Assembly (NCBI RefSeq): GCF_029846175.1
Contig: NZ_JARWAC010000031.1
Location: 124,001-188,000 of the forward strand
Length of the DNA: 64,000 nucleotides
Origin: Sphaerisporangium sp. TRM90804
GTDB lineage: Bacteria; Actinomycetota; Actinomycetes; Streptosporangiales; Streptosporangiaceae
Direction: 5' to 3'
Program-made: the position numbers and the translations under genes
Shown here: positions 1 through 11,656 of the stretch, one piece after another
Position numbering within the stretch: the stretch's first letter is position 1
Layout of the letters: each line of letters begins with the position of its first letter
The notes under the pieces: generated by a model
The model's database searches: none
Told to the model about the DNA's origin: nothing
What the model saw: only the letters and a program-made list of their open reading frames with translations

Positions 1-943
1 CGTGCGAGAGCCGCTCTCTGTCCCAGGAGTGCGCCAGGCCGCGCGGCACCCTGCCGATCTGGGCGCAGCGCAGGCTCAGGCCGTTGTGGTGGAACTCCTC
101 GCCCAGGCGCACCTCCTCGGCGCCGGCGGTGTAGAACGCCAGGTCGATCACGCTGCCCTGCGGCCGCAGGAGCCGCAGGGCCAGGGCGAGCGCCCGTCCC
201 TGGCCGCGGCACTGGAACACCACGTCGGCGCCCCGGTCGTTGACGCCGTGGCGCCAGCGCCGCTTGAGCACGACGGCGGGGTCGTCATCGGCGTGCAGCA
301 CCCGGGCGCCGAGCGCCTCGGCGACCCGCAGCCGCTCGGGGGTCTCGTCGACCACCACGACCTCGGCGGCGCCGTGCTCGATGGCGAACGCGGCCACCAG
401 CAGCCCGACCACGCCCGCCCCGGTGACCGCGACCCGCCGCCCCCGGACGCCGTCCCCCAGGCCGCGCACCGCCGGGCCGTACAGGTCGGCCGCCGCGTGC
501 AGCAGCCCGTTGGCGCAGATCGGGCCCATGTGGGCGACGTAGATGCCGAGCAGCGGGTCGAGCTCCTCGGGCAGCTCGACGAAGCGGTCGATCATCGGGT
601 CGGCGACGTATCCGGTGCGGTGCCCGTAGGTCATCGCCACGACCGCGCCCTTGTCGACCGCCCGGGTGCGGGTGTCCACCACCCTGCCGACCTGCATGTA
701 GCCGAGGCCGCGCACCGGGTACTCCACCGAGGGCGTGCCCGGCGTGAACAGGCCTAGCTCGGGGTTCCACGAGGAGGTCAGGTAGGGGTTGCCGCCCTTG
801 ACGTAGGTCAGCTCGGTGCCGGCCGAGACGCCGCTGTAGAGCGTCTCGACCTGGAACCCGCCCTCGGGGATCTCCCCGACCTTCTCCTCGACGAGGGTCA
901 CGGTGCCCGGGGCGTCGACGCTGAGCGTCCTGATCTCAGCCAT
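1..943 (-). CDS. Zinc-binding alcohol dehydrogenase-like protein (3' end cut by window)
   Basis: Reads from an ATG at 943 and runs off the left edge without a stop, giving at least 314 codons. The translation has the medium-chain dehydrogenase layout: a GroES-like N-terminal part with GVSAGTEL, then a Rossmann segment GRRVAVTGAGVVGLLVAAF followed by an acidic VVVVDETPERL, which favours NAD(P) binding. Its ATG overlaps the stop of the upstream Gfo/Idh/MocA gene by 8 nt (936-943), so the two are probably translationally coupled and act on related sugar or polyol substrates. The substrate cannot be read from the sequence. The usual zinc-ligand pattern is not obvious, as in many bi-domain sugar oxidoreductases. 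The C-terminus is missing. Confidence 0.8.
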   Translation of the reverse strand, partial: MAEIRTLSVDAPGTVTLVEEKVGEIPEGGFQVETLYSGVSAGTELTYVKGGNPYLTSSWNPELGLFTPGTPSVEYPVRGLGYMQVGRVVDTRTRAVDKGAVVAMTYGHRTGYVADPMIDRFVELPEELDPLLGIYVAHMGPICANGLLHAAADLYGPAVRGLGDGVRGRRVAVTGAGVVGLLVAAFAIEHGAAEVVVVDETPERLRVAEALGARVLHADDDPAVVLKRRWRHGVNDRGADVVFQCRGQGRALALALRLLRPQGSVIDLAFYTAGAEEVRLGEEFHHNGLSLRCAQIGRVPRGLAHSWDRERLSH

Positions 944-1877
944 CGAGCCTCACCGGGCCCCCCTCGGCGGCCGACCGCGCGACCGCGTACGCCAGCCGGT
1001 GGGTGCGCAGCGCCTCGCCGTAGGGGACGCGCACGTCGGCCGGCCTGCCCTGCACGGCGTTGACGAACTCCCTGTCCACCCTGATCTTGGCCTCGCCGGG
1101 GTCCTCGAACTCGACCTCCCCGTTGACGACCAGCCGGGTCTCCCCCACGTCCAGCGCCAGCCCCTCGGCGTGCACCTCCAGGCCCACGCGGTGCTTGTGC
1201 TCCAGCAGGCTGGTCACGGCGAGCAGCCCCGCGGCGCCGTCCTCGAAGCGCAGCACCGCGGCGGTCGCCCTGTCGATCTCGCCCTCGGCGTCGCTCGCGG
1301 CGGGGACGGCGTGCACCATCGCGACCTCCCCGACCAGCACGCGGGCCAGGTCGAGCACGTGGATCGCCTGCTCCAGGATCTGACCGCCCGACATGTCCTG
1401 CCTGGTCCACCAGGGCACCGGGGGGACCTTGTCGAGCCAGTGGCCGAGCGCGAGCCGCACCGGCCGCCCGGCGAGCAGTTCGCGTGCCCTCTGCACCGTG
1501 TCCAGGTAGCGCCAGTGGTGCCCGACGGCGGAGACCAGCTTGCGGTCGGCGATCTCTTGGGCGATCTTCTCTGCGGTCACGAGGTCCAGGGAGAGCGGTT
1601 TTTCTACAAATATGGGTAGATTTGCTGCAAGAACTGCGAGTTCTGCCGTACCGTGCGCGAAAGGAGGCACACATACGTAGACCGCGTCCAGCCCACCGGC
1701 GTCGAGCATGGCGGCATGGCTGCCGAACGCTCGCGCGCCGTACTGCGAAGCCAGGGCCTCGGCCTTGCGGGAGTCCGTGTCGGCGATAGCGACCACCGTC
1801 GCGTCCGAGAAGCCGGAGAGAACGTCTGCGTGGCGAGCGGCGATGTTTCCGGCGCCGATGATGCCAATACGCGTCAT
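936..1877 (-). CDS. Gfo/Idh/MocA family NAD(P)-dependent oxidoreductase
   Basis: 313 aa. The N-terminal Rossmann motif is RIGIIGAGNIAARHADVL, followed by the family hallmark EKPLSLDL (the catalytic lysine of the EKP motif) near residue 95 and the C-terminal alpha/beta domain with GHWLDKVPPVPWWTRQ. The family oxidises or reduces sugars, inositols and similar polyols. The ATG at 1877 is chosen because it sits directly before the Rossmann strand; the longer frame up to 2000 adds only unlikely sequence. The stop overlaps the next gene's ATG by 8 nt. The first third (about 1590-1880) has noticeably lower GC and unusual codons (CTA, ATA, TTT, GTA, AAA around the EKP motif) than the rest of the gene. 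It is divergent from gpgS. Confidence 0.88.
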   Translation of the reverse strand: MTRIGIIGAGNIAARHADVLSGFSDATVVAIADTDSRKAEALASQYGARAFGSHAAMLDAGGLDAVYVCVPPFAHGTAELAVLAANLPIFVEKPLSLDLVTAEKIAQEIADRKLVSAVGHHWRYLDTVQRARELLAGRPVRLALGHWLDKVPPVPWWTRQDMSGGQILEQAIHVLDLARVLVGEVAMVHAVPAASDAEGEIDRATAAVLRFEDGAAGLLAVTSLLEHKHRVGLEVHAEGLALDVGETRLVVNGEVEFEDPGEAKIRVDREFVNAVQGRPADVRVPYGEALRTHRLAYAVARSAAEGGPVRLDG

Positions 1878-1990
1878 TGATGTCACGAAGCGGCATATGC
1901 CTCGTCTGCGGCTCGGCAAACAAGGATGTTCGATTCGCACTTTCCGGGGCAGTCTGCCGTCCGACATGTCACGAGATCGGGGCAAGCTGC

Positions 1991-3076
1991 ATGGAAGCAC
2001 ACTTCAATCGACCACCGCGGGTGACGGTGCCTGGCCAGGTCCGGTACGGGCCGCACACCAGTACGGCGGCGGACTGGCCCGCTGAGGCGCTCCTGTCCGC
2101 GAAAGGGTCCACCACGGTGAGTGTGGTGTTGCCCGCACGTGACGAAGAACGCACCGTAGGTGACATCATCTCGGTGATCCGCCGAGAGCTGATGGAGAAG
2201 ATCCCGCTGGTCGACGAGCTCATCGTGGTCGACTCGCGGTCCACCGACGCCACCGCCGTCCGCGCGGCCGCCGCCGGCGCGACGGTCGTCCGGCAGGACG
2301 ACGTGCTGCCCGACCTGCCGCCGCTCTCGGGCAAGGGGGAGGCTCTGTGGAAGGGCCTGGCCGCCTCGAAGGGCGACGTGGTCGTGTTCGCCGACTCCGA
2401 CCTGCGCAACTTCGGCGCCCACTTCATCTCGGGGCTGCTCGGCCCGCTGCTCACCCGGCCGGGGGTCCAGTTCGTCAAAGGCGCCTACGAACGACCGTTC
2501 ATCGGCCCTGACGGCGTGGCACAGCGAGGCGCGGGAGGCCGGGTCACCGAACTGGTGGCCCGGCCCCTGCTCAATCTGTACTGGCCCGAACTGGCCGGGT
2601 TCATCCAGCCCTTGGGCGGGGAGTACGCCGCCCGGCGCGAGGTGCTGGAGCAGGTGCCGTTCGTCACCGAGTACGGCGTGGAGTTCGGCCTGCTGGTCGA
2701 CCTTCTCGAACGCGTCGGCCTGGACGCGATGGCCCAGGTCGACCTGGGCTGCCGCGAGCACAGCCACCAGACGACCGCCGCGCTCGGCCGGATGGCCGGG
2801 CAGATCATCCTGACCGCCTGGTCCCGGCTCGAACGCCAGGGCCGCATCGTGGCGTCCGAGCCGCCCGCCACCGGGCTCCTGCAGTTCGACGCCGACGGGC
2901 AGGCCACGCTGAGCGACGTCGGCGTCGCCGAGCGCCCGCCCCTCGCCTCCGTGACCCGCGCCGCGGCCGATGGAGGCCGCCGCCTGACCGATCTCGTCGA
3001 GCCCACCGTGACGGGAGCCCCGGCCATCCGGGACCTGGACCGCACCGGCGCTCCAGCTGAGGAGACCCTCACGTGA
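1991..3076 (+). CDS. gpgS: Glucosyl-3-phosphoglycerate synthase
   Basis: 361 aa, GT-A fold, GT81-like. It is expected to transfer glucose from an NDP-glucose to 3-phosphoglycerate, the first step to glucosylglycerate and, in mycobacteria, to methylglucose lipopolysaccharides. Visible signatures: SVVLPARDEERTVG at the nucleotide-binding start, DELIVVDSRSTD, GKGEALWKGL, the metal-binding DSD at residues 135-137 (position as in mycobacterial GpgS), FVKGAYERPF, and GCREHSHQ with the late metal-site histidine. The ATG at 1991 is preferred over the in-frame ATG at 1877 because the extra residues lack family resemblance. About 45 residues at the C-terminus (from DGQATLSDVG) extend past the typical ~324-residue length. 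A GT4 gene follows 85 nt downstream. Confidence 0.92.
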   Translation: MEAHFNRPPRVTVPGQVRYGPHTSTAADWPAEALLSAKGSTTVSVVLPARDEERTVGDIISVIRRELMEKIPLVDELIVVDSRSTDATAVRAAAAGATVVRQDDVLPDLPPLSGKGEALWKGLAASKGDVVVFADSDLRNFGAHFISGLLGPLLTRPGVQFVKGAYERPFIGPDGVAQRGAGGRVTELVARPLLNLYWPELAGFIQPLGGEYAARREVLEQVPFVTEYGVEFGLLVDLLERVGLDAMAQVDLGCREHSHQTTAALGRMAGQIILTAWSRLERQGRIVASEPPATGLLQFDADGQATLSDVGVAERPPLASVTRAAADGGRRLTDLVEPTVTGAPAIRDLDRTGAPAEETLT

Positions 3077-3161
3077 CACCCGCGCGCCGCACGGCAGCGA
3101 GCCGGTGCGAGGGCCGCCGCGGGCGACAATCATCTGGCATGTCGGTGAAGGAGGACGTCGG

Positions 3162-4316
3162 ATGAACGTGCTGATGAACGCCGGGCCCTGGCTGCCCGTG
3201 CCGCCCTCCGACTACGGCGGCATCGAGAACATCGTCGCCACCCTGATCCCGCCGCTGCGCGAGCGGGGCGTCCGCGTGGTGCTCGCCTCGGTGGGCACCA
3301 GCACCATCGAGGTCGACGAGCTGGTCAGCGTCTTCGACGAGGGCCAGTTCACCCACCTGCAGAAGCCGTACAACCAGGTCATGGGCGTCGCCCACGCCCA
3401 CCAGGCCCGGGTGGTGGCCGAGCTGGCCCGCCGCGACGACATCGACCTGGTCCACGACCACCTGGAGGTGGTCGGTCCCGCCGTGCTCTCCGCGCTCGGC
3501 GGACCGCCGGTGCTGCACACGCTGCACTGGGACCTGCGCAAGCACGCCGCCTTCTACGGCGACTTCCCGCGGTCGATCGCCGTCAACGGGGTGTCGGAGT
3601 CGCAGCTGCGCCGGGCCCCCGCCGCCCTGCGCGCCGCGTCCCTCGGCGCCGTCCACCTGGCCACCCCGCTCGCCGACAGCGGCCTTCGCGCCGAGCGCGG
3701 CGACCACCTGGTGGTGCTGGGCCGCGTCTGCGGGCTCAAGGGCCAGCACATCGCGGCCCGGATCTGCCAGAAGCTGGGCCTGCCCCTGGTGCTGGCCGGC
3801 CCGGTGAGCGGGCTCAACAACGCCGCGGAGCTGGAGGCGGTGGTCCAGGACCCCGACCACCCGCTCAACGGACACCCCGACGTCCGCTACCACGTCGACC
3901 AGGTGGCCCCCTACCTGGACGGCGACCTGGTCACCTGGGCCGGCTCGGTCGGCGGCGAGGCCCGCGACCGGCTCTACGCCTCCGCCCGCGCCGCCCTGTT
4001 CCCCATCCAGTGGGACGAGCCCGGCGGCACGGCCGTCGTCGAGGCCCTCGCCCTCGGCGTCCCCCCGATCGGCCTGCGGCGCGGCGTCCTCCCGGAGATC
4101 ATCGACCACGGCCGCACCGGCTTCCTGGCCGACACCGAGGAGGAGCTGGCCGAGTTCGTCCTCCGGGTCGACGAGATCGACCCCGAGGAGTGCCGCAGGG
4201 AGGCGCGCGCCCGCTTCTCCCCCGCGGTGATGGCCGACAGGTACCTGGAACTGTACGAGCGGGCCATCGCCGGCTCGCGCGGCCGCGGCCGTCCCCGCTC
4301 CGCGCCCGCTCCCTGA
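3162..4316 (+). CDS. GT4-type glycosyltransferase
   Basis: 384 aa, GT-B fold. The ATG at 3162 follows a clear ribosome site (GAAGGAGG, 3147-3154). The N-terminal domain starts VLMNAGPWLPVPPSDYGGIE, typical of GT4 enzymes with a glycine-rich acceptor loop. The C-terminal domain shows DHLVVLGRVCGLKGQHIAAR and the donor-binding FPIQWDEPGGTAVVEALALG with the E-x7-E arrangement of retaining GT4 enzymes. It follows gpgS on the same strand and is likely co-transcribed, so a role in extending a glucosylglycerate-type primer or an associated polysaccharide is plausible. That role is inferred from position only; donor and acceptor are unknown. Confidence 0.85.
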   Translation: MNVLMNAGPWLPVPPSDYGGIENIVATLIPPLRERGVRVVLASVGTSTIEVDELVSVFDEGQFTHLQKPYNQVMGVAHAHQARVVAELARRDDIDLVHDHLEVVGPAVLSALGGPPVLHTLHWDLRKHAAFYGDFPRSIAVNGVSESQLRRAPAALRAASLGAVHLATPLADSGLRAERGDHLVVLGRVCGLKGQHIAARICQKLGLPLVLAGPVSGLNNAAELEAVVQDPDHPLNGHPDVRYHVDQVAPYLDGDLVTWAGSVGGEARDRLYASARAALFPIQWDEPGGTAVVEALALGVPPIGLRRGVLPEIIDHGRTGFLADTEEELAEFVLRVDEIDPEECRREARARFSPAVMADRYLELYERAIAGSRGRGRPRSAPAP

Positions 4317-4569
4317 CCCACCCGTTCCCGGCGGCCCGGGGGCGTCCGCTCGCCCGGCGCCTCCGCGCCGCCCGGTGAACCCCTCCGCGACCTCGGCCGA
4401 GGGCCGGGGGGCGTCAACCGCGCCCGCGGGACTGTGCCAGCATGTGACCGCATCGTCTGTTCACGGCGCCCCGGCGGCGCCGTGAACGGCACGGGTAGGG
4501 GTGGCCGTCATCACGGGCCATCGGGGAGAGTGCGGCGCCTCGGCCGGGCGGCCGGGTGGAGGAGACGGT

Positions 4570-5997
4570 ATGGACGGTTCCAGCGGCGTGCCCGTGACGG
4601 AGGACTTCGCCAACGGGGGGGTGTCGTTCTGGTATCGGCAGACGGGGTTCCCCGCGCGCCGGGAGACGCTGCCGGGCCCCCGCGACGTCGACGTGGCGAT
4701 CGTCGGCGGCGGCTACACGGGCCTGTGGACCGCCTACTACCTGAAGAAGTCCCAGCCCGGCCTGAGGGTCGCGGTACTGGAGAGGGAGTTCGCCGGGTTC
4801 GGGGCCTCCGGGCGCAACGGCGGATGGCTGTCGGCGGAGTTCGCCGGGTCCCGGGAGCGGCACGCCGCCGCCCGCGGGCGGCAGGCGATGATCGACCTGC
4901 AGCACGCCATGTTCACCGCGGTGGACGAGGTGATCGAGACCTGCAGGGCCGAGGGCATCCACGCCGACGCCCACAAGGGCGGCCTGGTGCACGTCGCGAC
5001 CAACCCCGCCCAGGACCACCGGCTGCGGGCCGAGGTCGACGATCTGCGGAACTGGGGGTTCGCCGAGGAGGACATGCGGATGCTCGGGCCGCGCGAGCGC
5101 GACGACCGCATCCGGGTGCGGGGGGCGCTGTCGGCCGCCTACAGCCCGCACTGCGCGCGCGTCCAGCCGGCGAGGCTGGCCACCGGGCTGGCCCGCGTCG
5201 CGGCCGAGCTGGGCGTGGAGATCTTCGAGGGCACCACGGTCACCGAGATCCGCCCGCGCGGAGGCGAGAAGAAGGCCGCCGCGGTGACCGACCGGGGCAC
5301 GGTGACCGCCGAGTACGTGATCCGCGCCACCGAGGGCTTCACCGCCGGCATCAAGGGGCAGCACCGCCAGTGGCTGCCGATGAACAGCTCGATGATCGTC
5401 ACCGAGCCGCTCCCCGACCGGGTGTGGAAGGAGATCGGCTGGCAGGACAACGAGCTGCTGGGCGACGCGGCGCACGCGTACTGCTACGCCCAGCGCACCG
5501 CCGACGGCCGCATCGCGATCGGCGGGCGCGGGGTGCCCTACCGCTACGGCTCGCGCACCGACGAGCGCGGCGCCACCCAGCCGCAGACGGTGGCCGCGCT
5601 GCGGGACGTCATGGTCAGGCTGTTCCCGGCGACGGCGGAGGCGAGGATCCAGCACGCGTGGTGCGGGGTGCTGGGCGTGCCCCGTGACTGGTGCTCGACC
5701 GTCCACCTCGACCACGCCTCAGGCCTCGGGTGGGCCGGGGGGTACGTCGGCAGCGGCGTCACCACCGCCAACCTGGCCGGCCGCACGCTGCGCGACCTGG
5801 TGCTGCGGCGCGACACCGAGCTGACCGCGCTGCCGTGGGTGGGCCGGCGGGTGCGCCAGTGGGAGCCGGAGCCGCTGCGCTGGGTCGGCGTGCAGGCGAT
5901 CTACGCGCTGTTCCGCGCCGCCGACCGCCGCGAGAACGCCGGCCGGGCACGCACGTCGGCCTACGCCCGCCTGGCCGACCTGATCTCCGGACGCTGA
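4570..5997 (+). CDS. FAD-dependent oxidoreductase, DAO/glycine-oxidase-like
   Basis: 475 aa. The ATG at 4570 lies just after GGAGGAG (4558-4564). The N-terminus has the FAD dinucleotide fold VDVAIVGGGYTGLWTAYYL, then GASGRNGGWLSAEF, the GR-N-G-G signature of the DAO (D-amino-acid oxidase/GlcD-like) family. The C-terminal GWAGGYVGSGVTTANLAGR matches the second FAD contact. Such enzymes oxidise amino acids, gamma-glutamyl amines or related amines with oxygen as acceptor. The substrate is not readable. It stands alone: 253 nt separate it from the upstream glycosyltransferase, and a convergent lipoprotein gene lies downstream. Confidence 0.88.
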   Translation: MDGSSGVPVTEDFANGGVSFWYRQTGFPARRETLPGPRDVDVAIVGGGYTGLWTAYYLKKSQPGLRVAVLEREFAGFGASGRNGGWLSAEFAGSRERHAAARGRQAMIDLQHAMFTAVDEVIETCRAEGIHADAHKGGLVHVATNPAQDHRLRAEVDDLRNWGFAEEDMRMLGPRERDDRIRVRGALSAAYSPHCARVQPARLATGLARVAAELGVEIFEGTTVTEIRPRGGEKKAAAVTDRGTVTAEYVIRATEGFTAGIKGQHRQWLPMNSSMIVTEPLPDRVWKEIGWQDNELLGDAAHAYCYAQRTADGRIAIGGRGVPYRYGSRTDERGATQPQTVAALRDVMVRLFPATAEARIQHAWCGVLGVPRDWCSTVHLDHASGLGWAGGYVGSGVTTANLAGRTLRDLVLRRDTELTALPWVGRRVRQWEPEPLRWVGVQAIYALFRAADRRENAGRARTSAYARLADLISGR

Positions 5998-6072
5998 CCC
6001 GCGCCCGGCGGGCGGCCTCCGTGAGATCCGCCACGCCGGGCGGACGGGCGTCCGGCCGCTCCCCGCGCCGCC

Positions 6073-6088
6073 GCGGCCCGGGGGCCGC
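6073..6088. terminator. GC hairpin between convergent genes
   Basis: GCGGCCC and GGGCCGC arms around a 2-nt loop, just after the FAD oxidoreductase (stop 5997) and 7 nt before the stop of the convergent lipoprotein gene. There is no T-run, as is usual for high-GC actinobacteria. A bidirectional terminator is the likely role. Confidence 0.4.
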
Positions 6089-6094
6089 CCGGCG

Positions 6095-6937
6095 TCAGAC
6101 GCCTTCGACGTCGGGGCAGTCGCCGTCCTTCATCGGCGCCGAGGGCTTGGCGAAGGGATCCTCGGCGGGGGCCGTCCCCCGGCCGCCGCCGCTGGTGGAG
6201 TCGGGGTAGGCCGGGTAGACGAAGCCGTCCTCCGGCTCGCACTCGACGCCCGCGGTCCACTTGTCCTCGGCGTCGTCGTGCCAGGGGTCCAGGCGGCCGG
6301 TGGCGGGGTTGCGCCAGAAGGACACCCTGGCCTTCTCGTAGGCCATGACCCGCACGATGGCCGAGGTGCCGGGCTTGCGGACCGGGTAGACGAAGCGGTA
6401 CTCGAACCTCACCCACAGCTCCGGCCTGCCCTCCTCGTCCTTGCCCTCGGCCGCCGACATCGTGCCCCGGACCTTGATGACCTGGCCGACCAGCTCGGCC
6501 TTCCCCTTGGCGAAGCTCATGACCCAGCCGCGGCTGTTCTGCGACTGGTCCTTGCGGTCGAGCTTGGCGCGGAAGTCCTTGGCCTGCTCGGGGTGGAGCT
6601 GCCTGGCGTACGCGGCCGCGCGGCCGCCGAGCAGGGTGGGCCGGTCGAGGTAGGCGGCGGCCAGGATGTTCCGGGTCTTCCGGTACGCGTAGGAGACCTC
6701 CTTCGCGGTGAACCGGCCGACCCTCGCGGCCTGCGGGATCACCATGCCGGCCTTGCCGTCGGCGAACTTCTCGGCCGGGGAGCCGGCGAACGGCTTGTCG
6801 GCCGTGATGACCGACGGGTCGCCGACCGCTTCGAGGACGCCCGCCGCGCCTCGCTCCACGGCGGCGCACCCTCCGGCGCCCAGCAGGAGGGACGACGCCA
6901 GTGCGAGGGCGGCGGTGGTGCGGAGGCGTGCGGCCAT
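6095..6937 (-). CDS. Secreted lipoprotein of unknown function
   Basis: 280 aa. The start at 6937 gives a classic lipoprotein signal: MAAR then a hydrophobic run LALASSLLLGAGGC with the lipobox cysteine at residue 24. GGAAGTGGGAG precedes the ATG. The mature part is a mixed alpha/beta domain with FEYRFVYPV and VMAYEKARVSFWRN and ends in a Pro/Gly/Ser-rich tail before GDCPDVEGV. I do not recognise a named family. It resembles the many actinomycete cell-surface lipoproteins annotated as hypothetical. It lies upstream of ctaB's 3' end on the same strand, with 124 nt between them that could hold its promoter. No partner is evident. Confidence 0.75.
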   Translation of the reverse strand: MAARLRTTAALALASSLLLGAGGCAAVERGAAGVLEAVGDPSVITADKPFAGSPAEKFADGKAGMVIPQAARVGRFTAKEVSYAYRKTRNILAAAYLDRPTLLGGRAAAYARQLHPEQAKDFRAKLDRKDQSQNSRGWVMSFAKGKAELVGQVIKVRGTMSAAEGKDEEGRPELWVRFEYRFVYPVRKPGTSAIVRVMAYEKARVSFWRNPATGRLDPWHDDAEDKWTAGVECEPEDGFVYPAYPDSTSGGGRGTAPAEDPFAKPSAPMKDGDCPDVEGV

Positions 6938-7061
6938 GACTCCCACTTCCCGCCCGCGCGCCCGTGCCCGGCGCCGGACAGGGCTCGGCGATGAGATCAG
7001 CGACACATGCTAGAGGCTGCTCATGCCGCACATATGCGGAACGCCGGGAATGCGAAGGAAG

Positions 7062-7991
7062 TCAGAGAAGGGAGTCGATGGCCACGGTGAGGAAGAGCAG
7101 CGCCAGATAGGCGTTCGACCAGTGGAAGAAGCGCATCGGCCGCAGGTCGACACCCGTCTTGCCGGCGTTCACCCGGCCGAGCAGGCGGTAGACCTCCCAC
7201 AGGCACACGGCCCCGAGGACGGCGGCCACGACGGCGTACACCGGCGTGGTGCCGGCCACCGGCCACAGCAGCAGCGAGCACAGCACCGTGGCCCAGGTGT
7301 AGGCCACCGACTCCAGCACGACCCGGCGCTCGGTGGCGACCACCGGCAGCATCGGCACCTCGGCGGCGGCGTAGTCCTCGCGGTAGCGCATGGCCAGGGT
7401 CCAGGTGTGCGGGGGCGTCCAGAAGAAGACCACCCCGAACAGCACCAGCGGCGCCCAGTCGAGCCGTCCGGTGATCCCCGCCCAGCCGATGAGCACGGGC
7501 ATGCACCCCGCGATGCCGCCCCAGACGACGTTCTGCGAGGTGCGCCGCTTCAGCACCATCGAGTAGACGAAGACGTAGAACAGGATCGCGCCCAGCGACA
7601 GCCCCGCGGCCAGCCAGTTGACCGACAGGCCGAGGCCGAGGGTGGACAGCGCGCCCAGCACGACGCCGAAGATCAGCGCGTTGCCCGGGGTCACGGTCGC
7701 CATGGCGAGGGGACGCCGGCGGGTGCGGCGCATGGTCGCGTCGATGTCACGGTCGACGTAGCAGTTCAGCACGTTGGCGCTTCCCGCGGACAGCGTGCCG
7801 AACACCAGGGTGGCGATGGCCGTCCACAGCGGCGGCAGGCCCCCGGCCGCGAGGAACATCACCGGGAGCGTCGTGATCAGCAGCAGCTCGATGATCCGCG
7901 GCTTGGTCAGCGCGACGTAGGCGCGCACGGTGGCCATCGGCGATCGGCCGGCGCCGGCGAGCGGGACCGTCGGCGGCTTTGTCGTCAGCAC
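7062..7991 (-). CDS. ctaB: Protoheme IX farnesyltransferase (heme O synthase)
   Basis: About 309 aa. A UbiA-type membrane prenyltransferase that adds a farnesyl group to heme b to give heme O for cytochrome oxidase. The core begins [20 protein letters not shown]. The Asp-rich motif is [18 protein letters not shown], followed by RRRPLA, and several hydrophobic segments follow (about seven to nine). The start is uncertain: GTG 7991 and TTG 7997 lie behind GGAAG (8002-8006), while ATG 7937 has no ribosome site but starts right at the conserved part. A ctaB-tkt divergent pair is common in actinobacteria. No ctaA is present in the window. Confidence 0.93.
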   Translation of the reverse strand: MLTTKPPTVPLAGAGRSPMATVRAYVALTKPRIIELLLITTLPVMFLAAGGLPPLWTAIATLVFGTLSAGSANVLNCYVDRDIDATMRRTRRRPLAMATVTPGNALIFGVVLGALSTLGLGLSVNWLAAGLSLGAILFYVFVYSMVLKRRTSQNVVWGGIAGCMPVLIGWAGITGRLDWAPLVLFGVVFFWTPPHTWTLAMRYREDYAAAEVPMLPVVATERRVVLESVAYTWATVLCSLLLWPVAGTTPVYAVVAAVLGAVCLWEVYRLLGRVNAGKTGVDLRPMRFFHWSNAYLALLFLTVAIDSLL

Positions 7992-8404
7992 CGTCAAGGC
8001 GCTTCCAGCGGGTGCGGAGTCAACGCGTAACCTCTTATAGAGCGGATCCGTGATTGCGGGCATGAGCCAACGCTGGAGACTCACTGTAGTGCGGGACGGT
8101 GCCGGTCCCGGCATCGGGGGCGAAAGGCTCGTCCGGGGAGGCTCGCGAAGCGTCCGCCCGCCGCCGCCGGCGTGCCCCGGAACCACCCGGTGACCCGCCG
8201 GCCACGCGATGCGGCCGATCACGTTCCAGACGGTGGCGAGGGGGCAGGGTTGCTGCATACGGGCGGCACGCATTCCCCGGCCATCGGTAGCACGCACCAC
8301 GCATCTACGGTGAAGGGACAACCGTTAGGGTCCGGGGTGGGGAAGACCAGGCCGGACGCTACCAGACACCAGCCGGCGCCAGAGACCTATAGGAGATCGA
8401 GCAG
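7992..8404. other. Divergent ctaB/tkt intergenic region
   Basis: 413 nt without a convincing gene. On the ctaB side there is an AT-richer element (CTCTATAAGAGG, read on the minus strand near 8030-8045) that could be a -10 region. On the tkt side a long leader ends with the AGGAGA ribosome site at 8391-8396. Open frames crossing it are antisense or out-of-frame extensions. No riboswitch fold was recognised. Confidence 0.5.
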
Positions 8405-10516
<2,112 letters not shown>

Positions 10517-10541
10517 AGCCGGATACCAGAGGACGAAAGTC

Positions 10542-11648
10542 ATGAGCGAAAACCTGAAGGCCCTCACCGAGCAGGGCGTGGCGATCTGGCTCGACGACAT
10601 CAGCCGTGAGCGCCTGCGCACCGGCAACCTCGAAGCGCTCATCCGCGACAAGGCGGTCACCGGGATCACCTCGAACCCGACGATCTTCGCCTCCGCGCTG
10701 AGCAAGGGCGATGCCTACGACGTCCAGCTCCACGACCTGATGACGCGCGGCGTCGACCTCGGGGAGGCCACGCGCGCCATCACGACCTACGACATCCGGT
10801 GGGCCGCCGACGTGCTGCGCCCGGTGTACGACGTCACCGGCGGCGTGGAGGGGCGGGTGTCCATCGAGGTCGACCCGCGCCTGTCCAAGAGCACCGACAA
10901 GACGATCGCCGAGGCGCGCGCGCTGTGGTGGCTCGTCGACCGGCCAAACCTCTTCATCAAGATCCCGGCCACCGTCGAGGGGCTGCCGGCGATCAGCCAG
11001 GCGCTCTCGGAGGGCATCAGCGTCAACGTCACGCTGATCTTCTCCCTGGCGCGCTACCGCGCGGTCATGGACGCCTGGCTGGAGGGTCTGGAGCGGGCGA
11101 AGGCCAACGGCGTCGACCTCTCCTCGATCGAGTCGGTGGCGTCCTTCTTCGTCAGCCGGGTCGACACCGAGGTCGACAAGCGCCTCGACGCCATCGGGAC
11201 CCCCGAGGCCCTCGCCCTGAAGGGCAAGGCCGCGGTCGCCAACGCCCGCCTGGCGTACGAGGCCTACGAGGAGGTCGTCAACGGCCCGCGCTGGCAGGCG
11301 CTCAAGGCCGCCGGCGCCCACCCGCAGCGCCCGCTGTGGGCCTCCACCGGCGTCAAGAACCCCGACTACTCCGACACCATGTACGTCGACCAGCTCGTCA
11401 CGCCGGGAACGGTCAACACCATGCCCGAGAAGACCCTCGACGCGGTGGCCGACCATGGCAAGATCGACGGCGACACCGTCCGGCCGTACTACGAGCAGGC
11501 GTGGGAGACCATGGCCGCGCTCAAGCAGGCCGGCATCGACTACGACGACGTGGTGCAGGCCCTGGAGGACGAAGGCGTGGAGAAGTTCGTCGCCTCCTGG
11601 AACGAGCTGCTCGGCACGGTCGAGGCGGAGTTGAAGAAGGTCGACTGA
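10542..11648 (+). CDS. tal: Transaldolase (actinobacterial class)
   Basis: 368 aa, the length of the actinobacterial transaldolase subfamily. It transfers a dihydroxyacetone unit between sedoheptulose-7-phosphate and glyceraldehyde-3-phosphate through a Schiff-base lysine, seen in [24 protein letters not shown] and [13 protein letters not shown] are the other family blocks. The ATG at 10542 follows AGAGGA. It sits 25 nt after tkt. A 166-nt gap with strong hairpins separates it from pgi, so part of the transcription may stop there. Confidence 0.96.
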   Translation: MSENLKALTEQGVAIWLDDISRERLRTGNLEALIRDKAVTGITSNPTIFASALSKGDAYDVQLHDLMTRGVDLGEATRAITTYDIRWAADVLRPVYDVTGGVEGRVSIEVDPRLSKSTDKTIAEARALWWLVDRPNLFIKIPATVEGLPAISQALSEGISVNVTLIFSLARYRAVMDAWLEGLERAKANGVDLSSIESVASFFVSRVDTEVDKRLDAIGTPEALALKGKAAVANARLAYEAYEEVVNGPRWQALKAAGAHPQRPLWASTGVKNPDYSDTMYVDQLVTPGTVNTMPEKTLDAVADHGKIDGDTVRPYYEQAWETMAALKQAGIDYDDVVQALEDEGVEKFVASWNELLGTVEAELKKVD

Positions 11649-11656
11649 ACCCCCTT

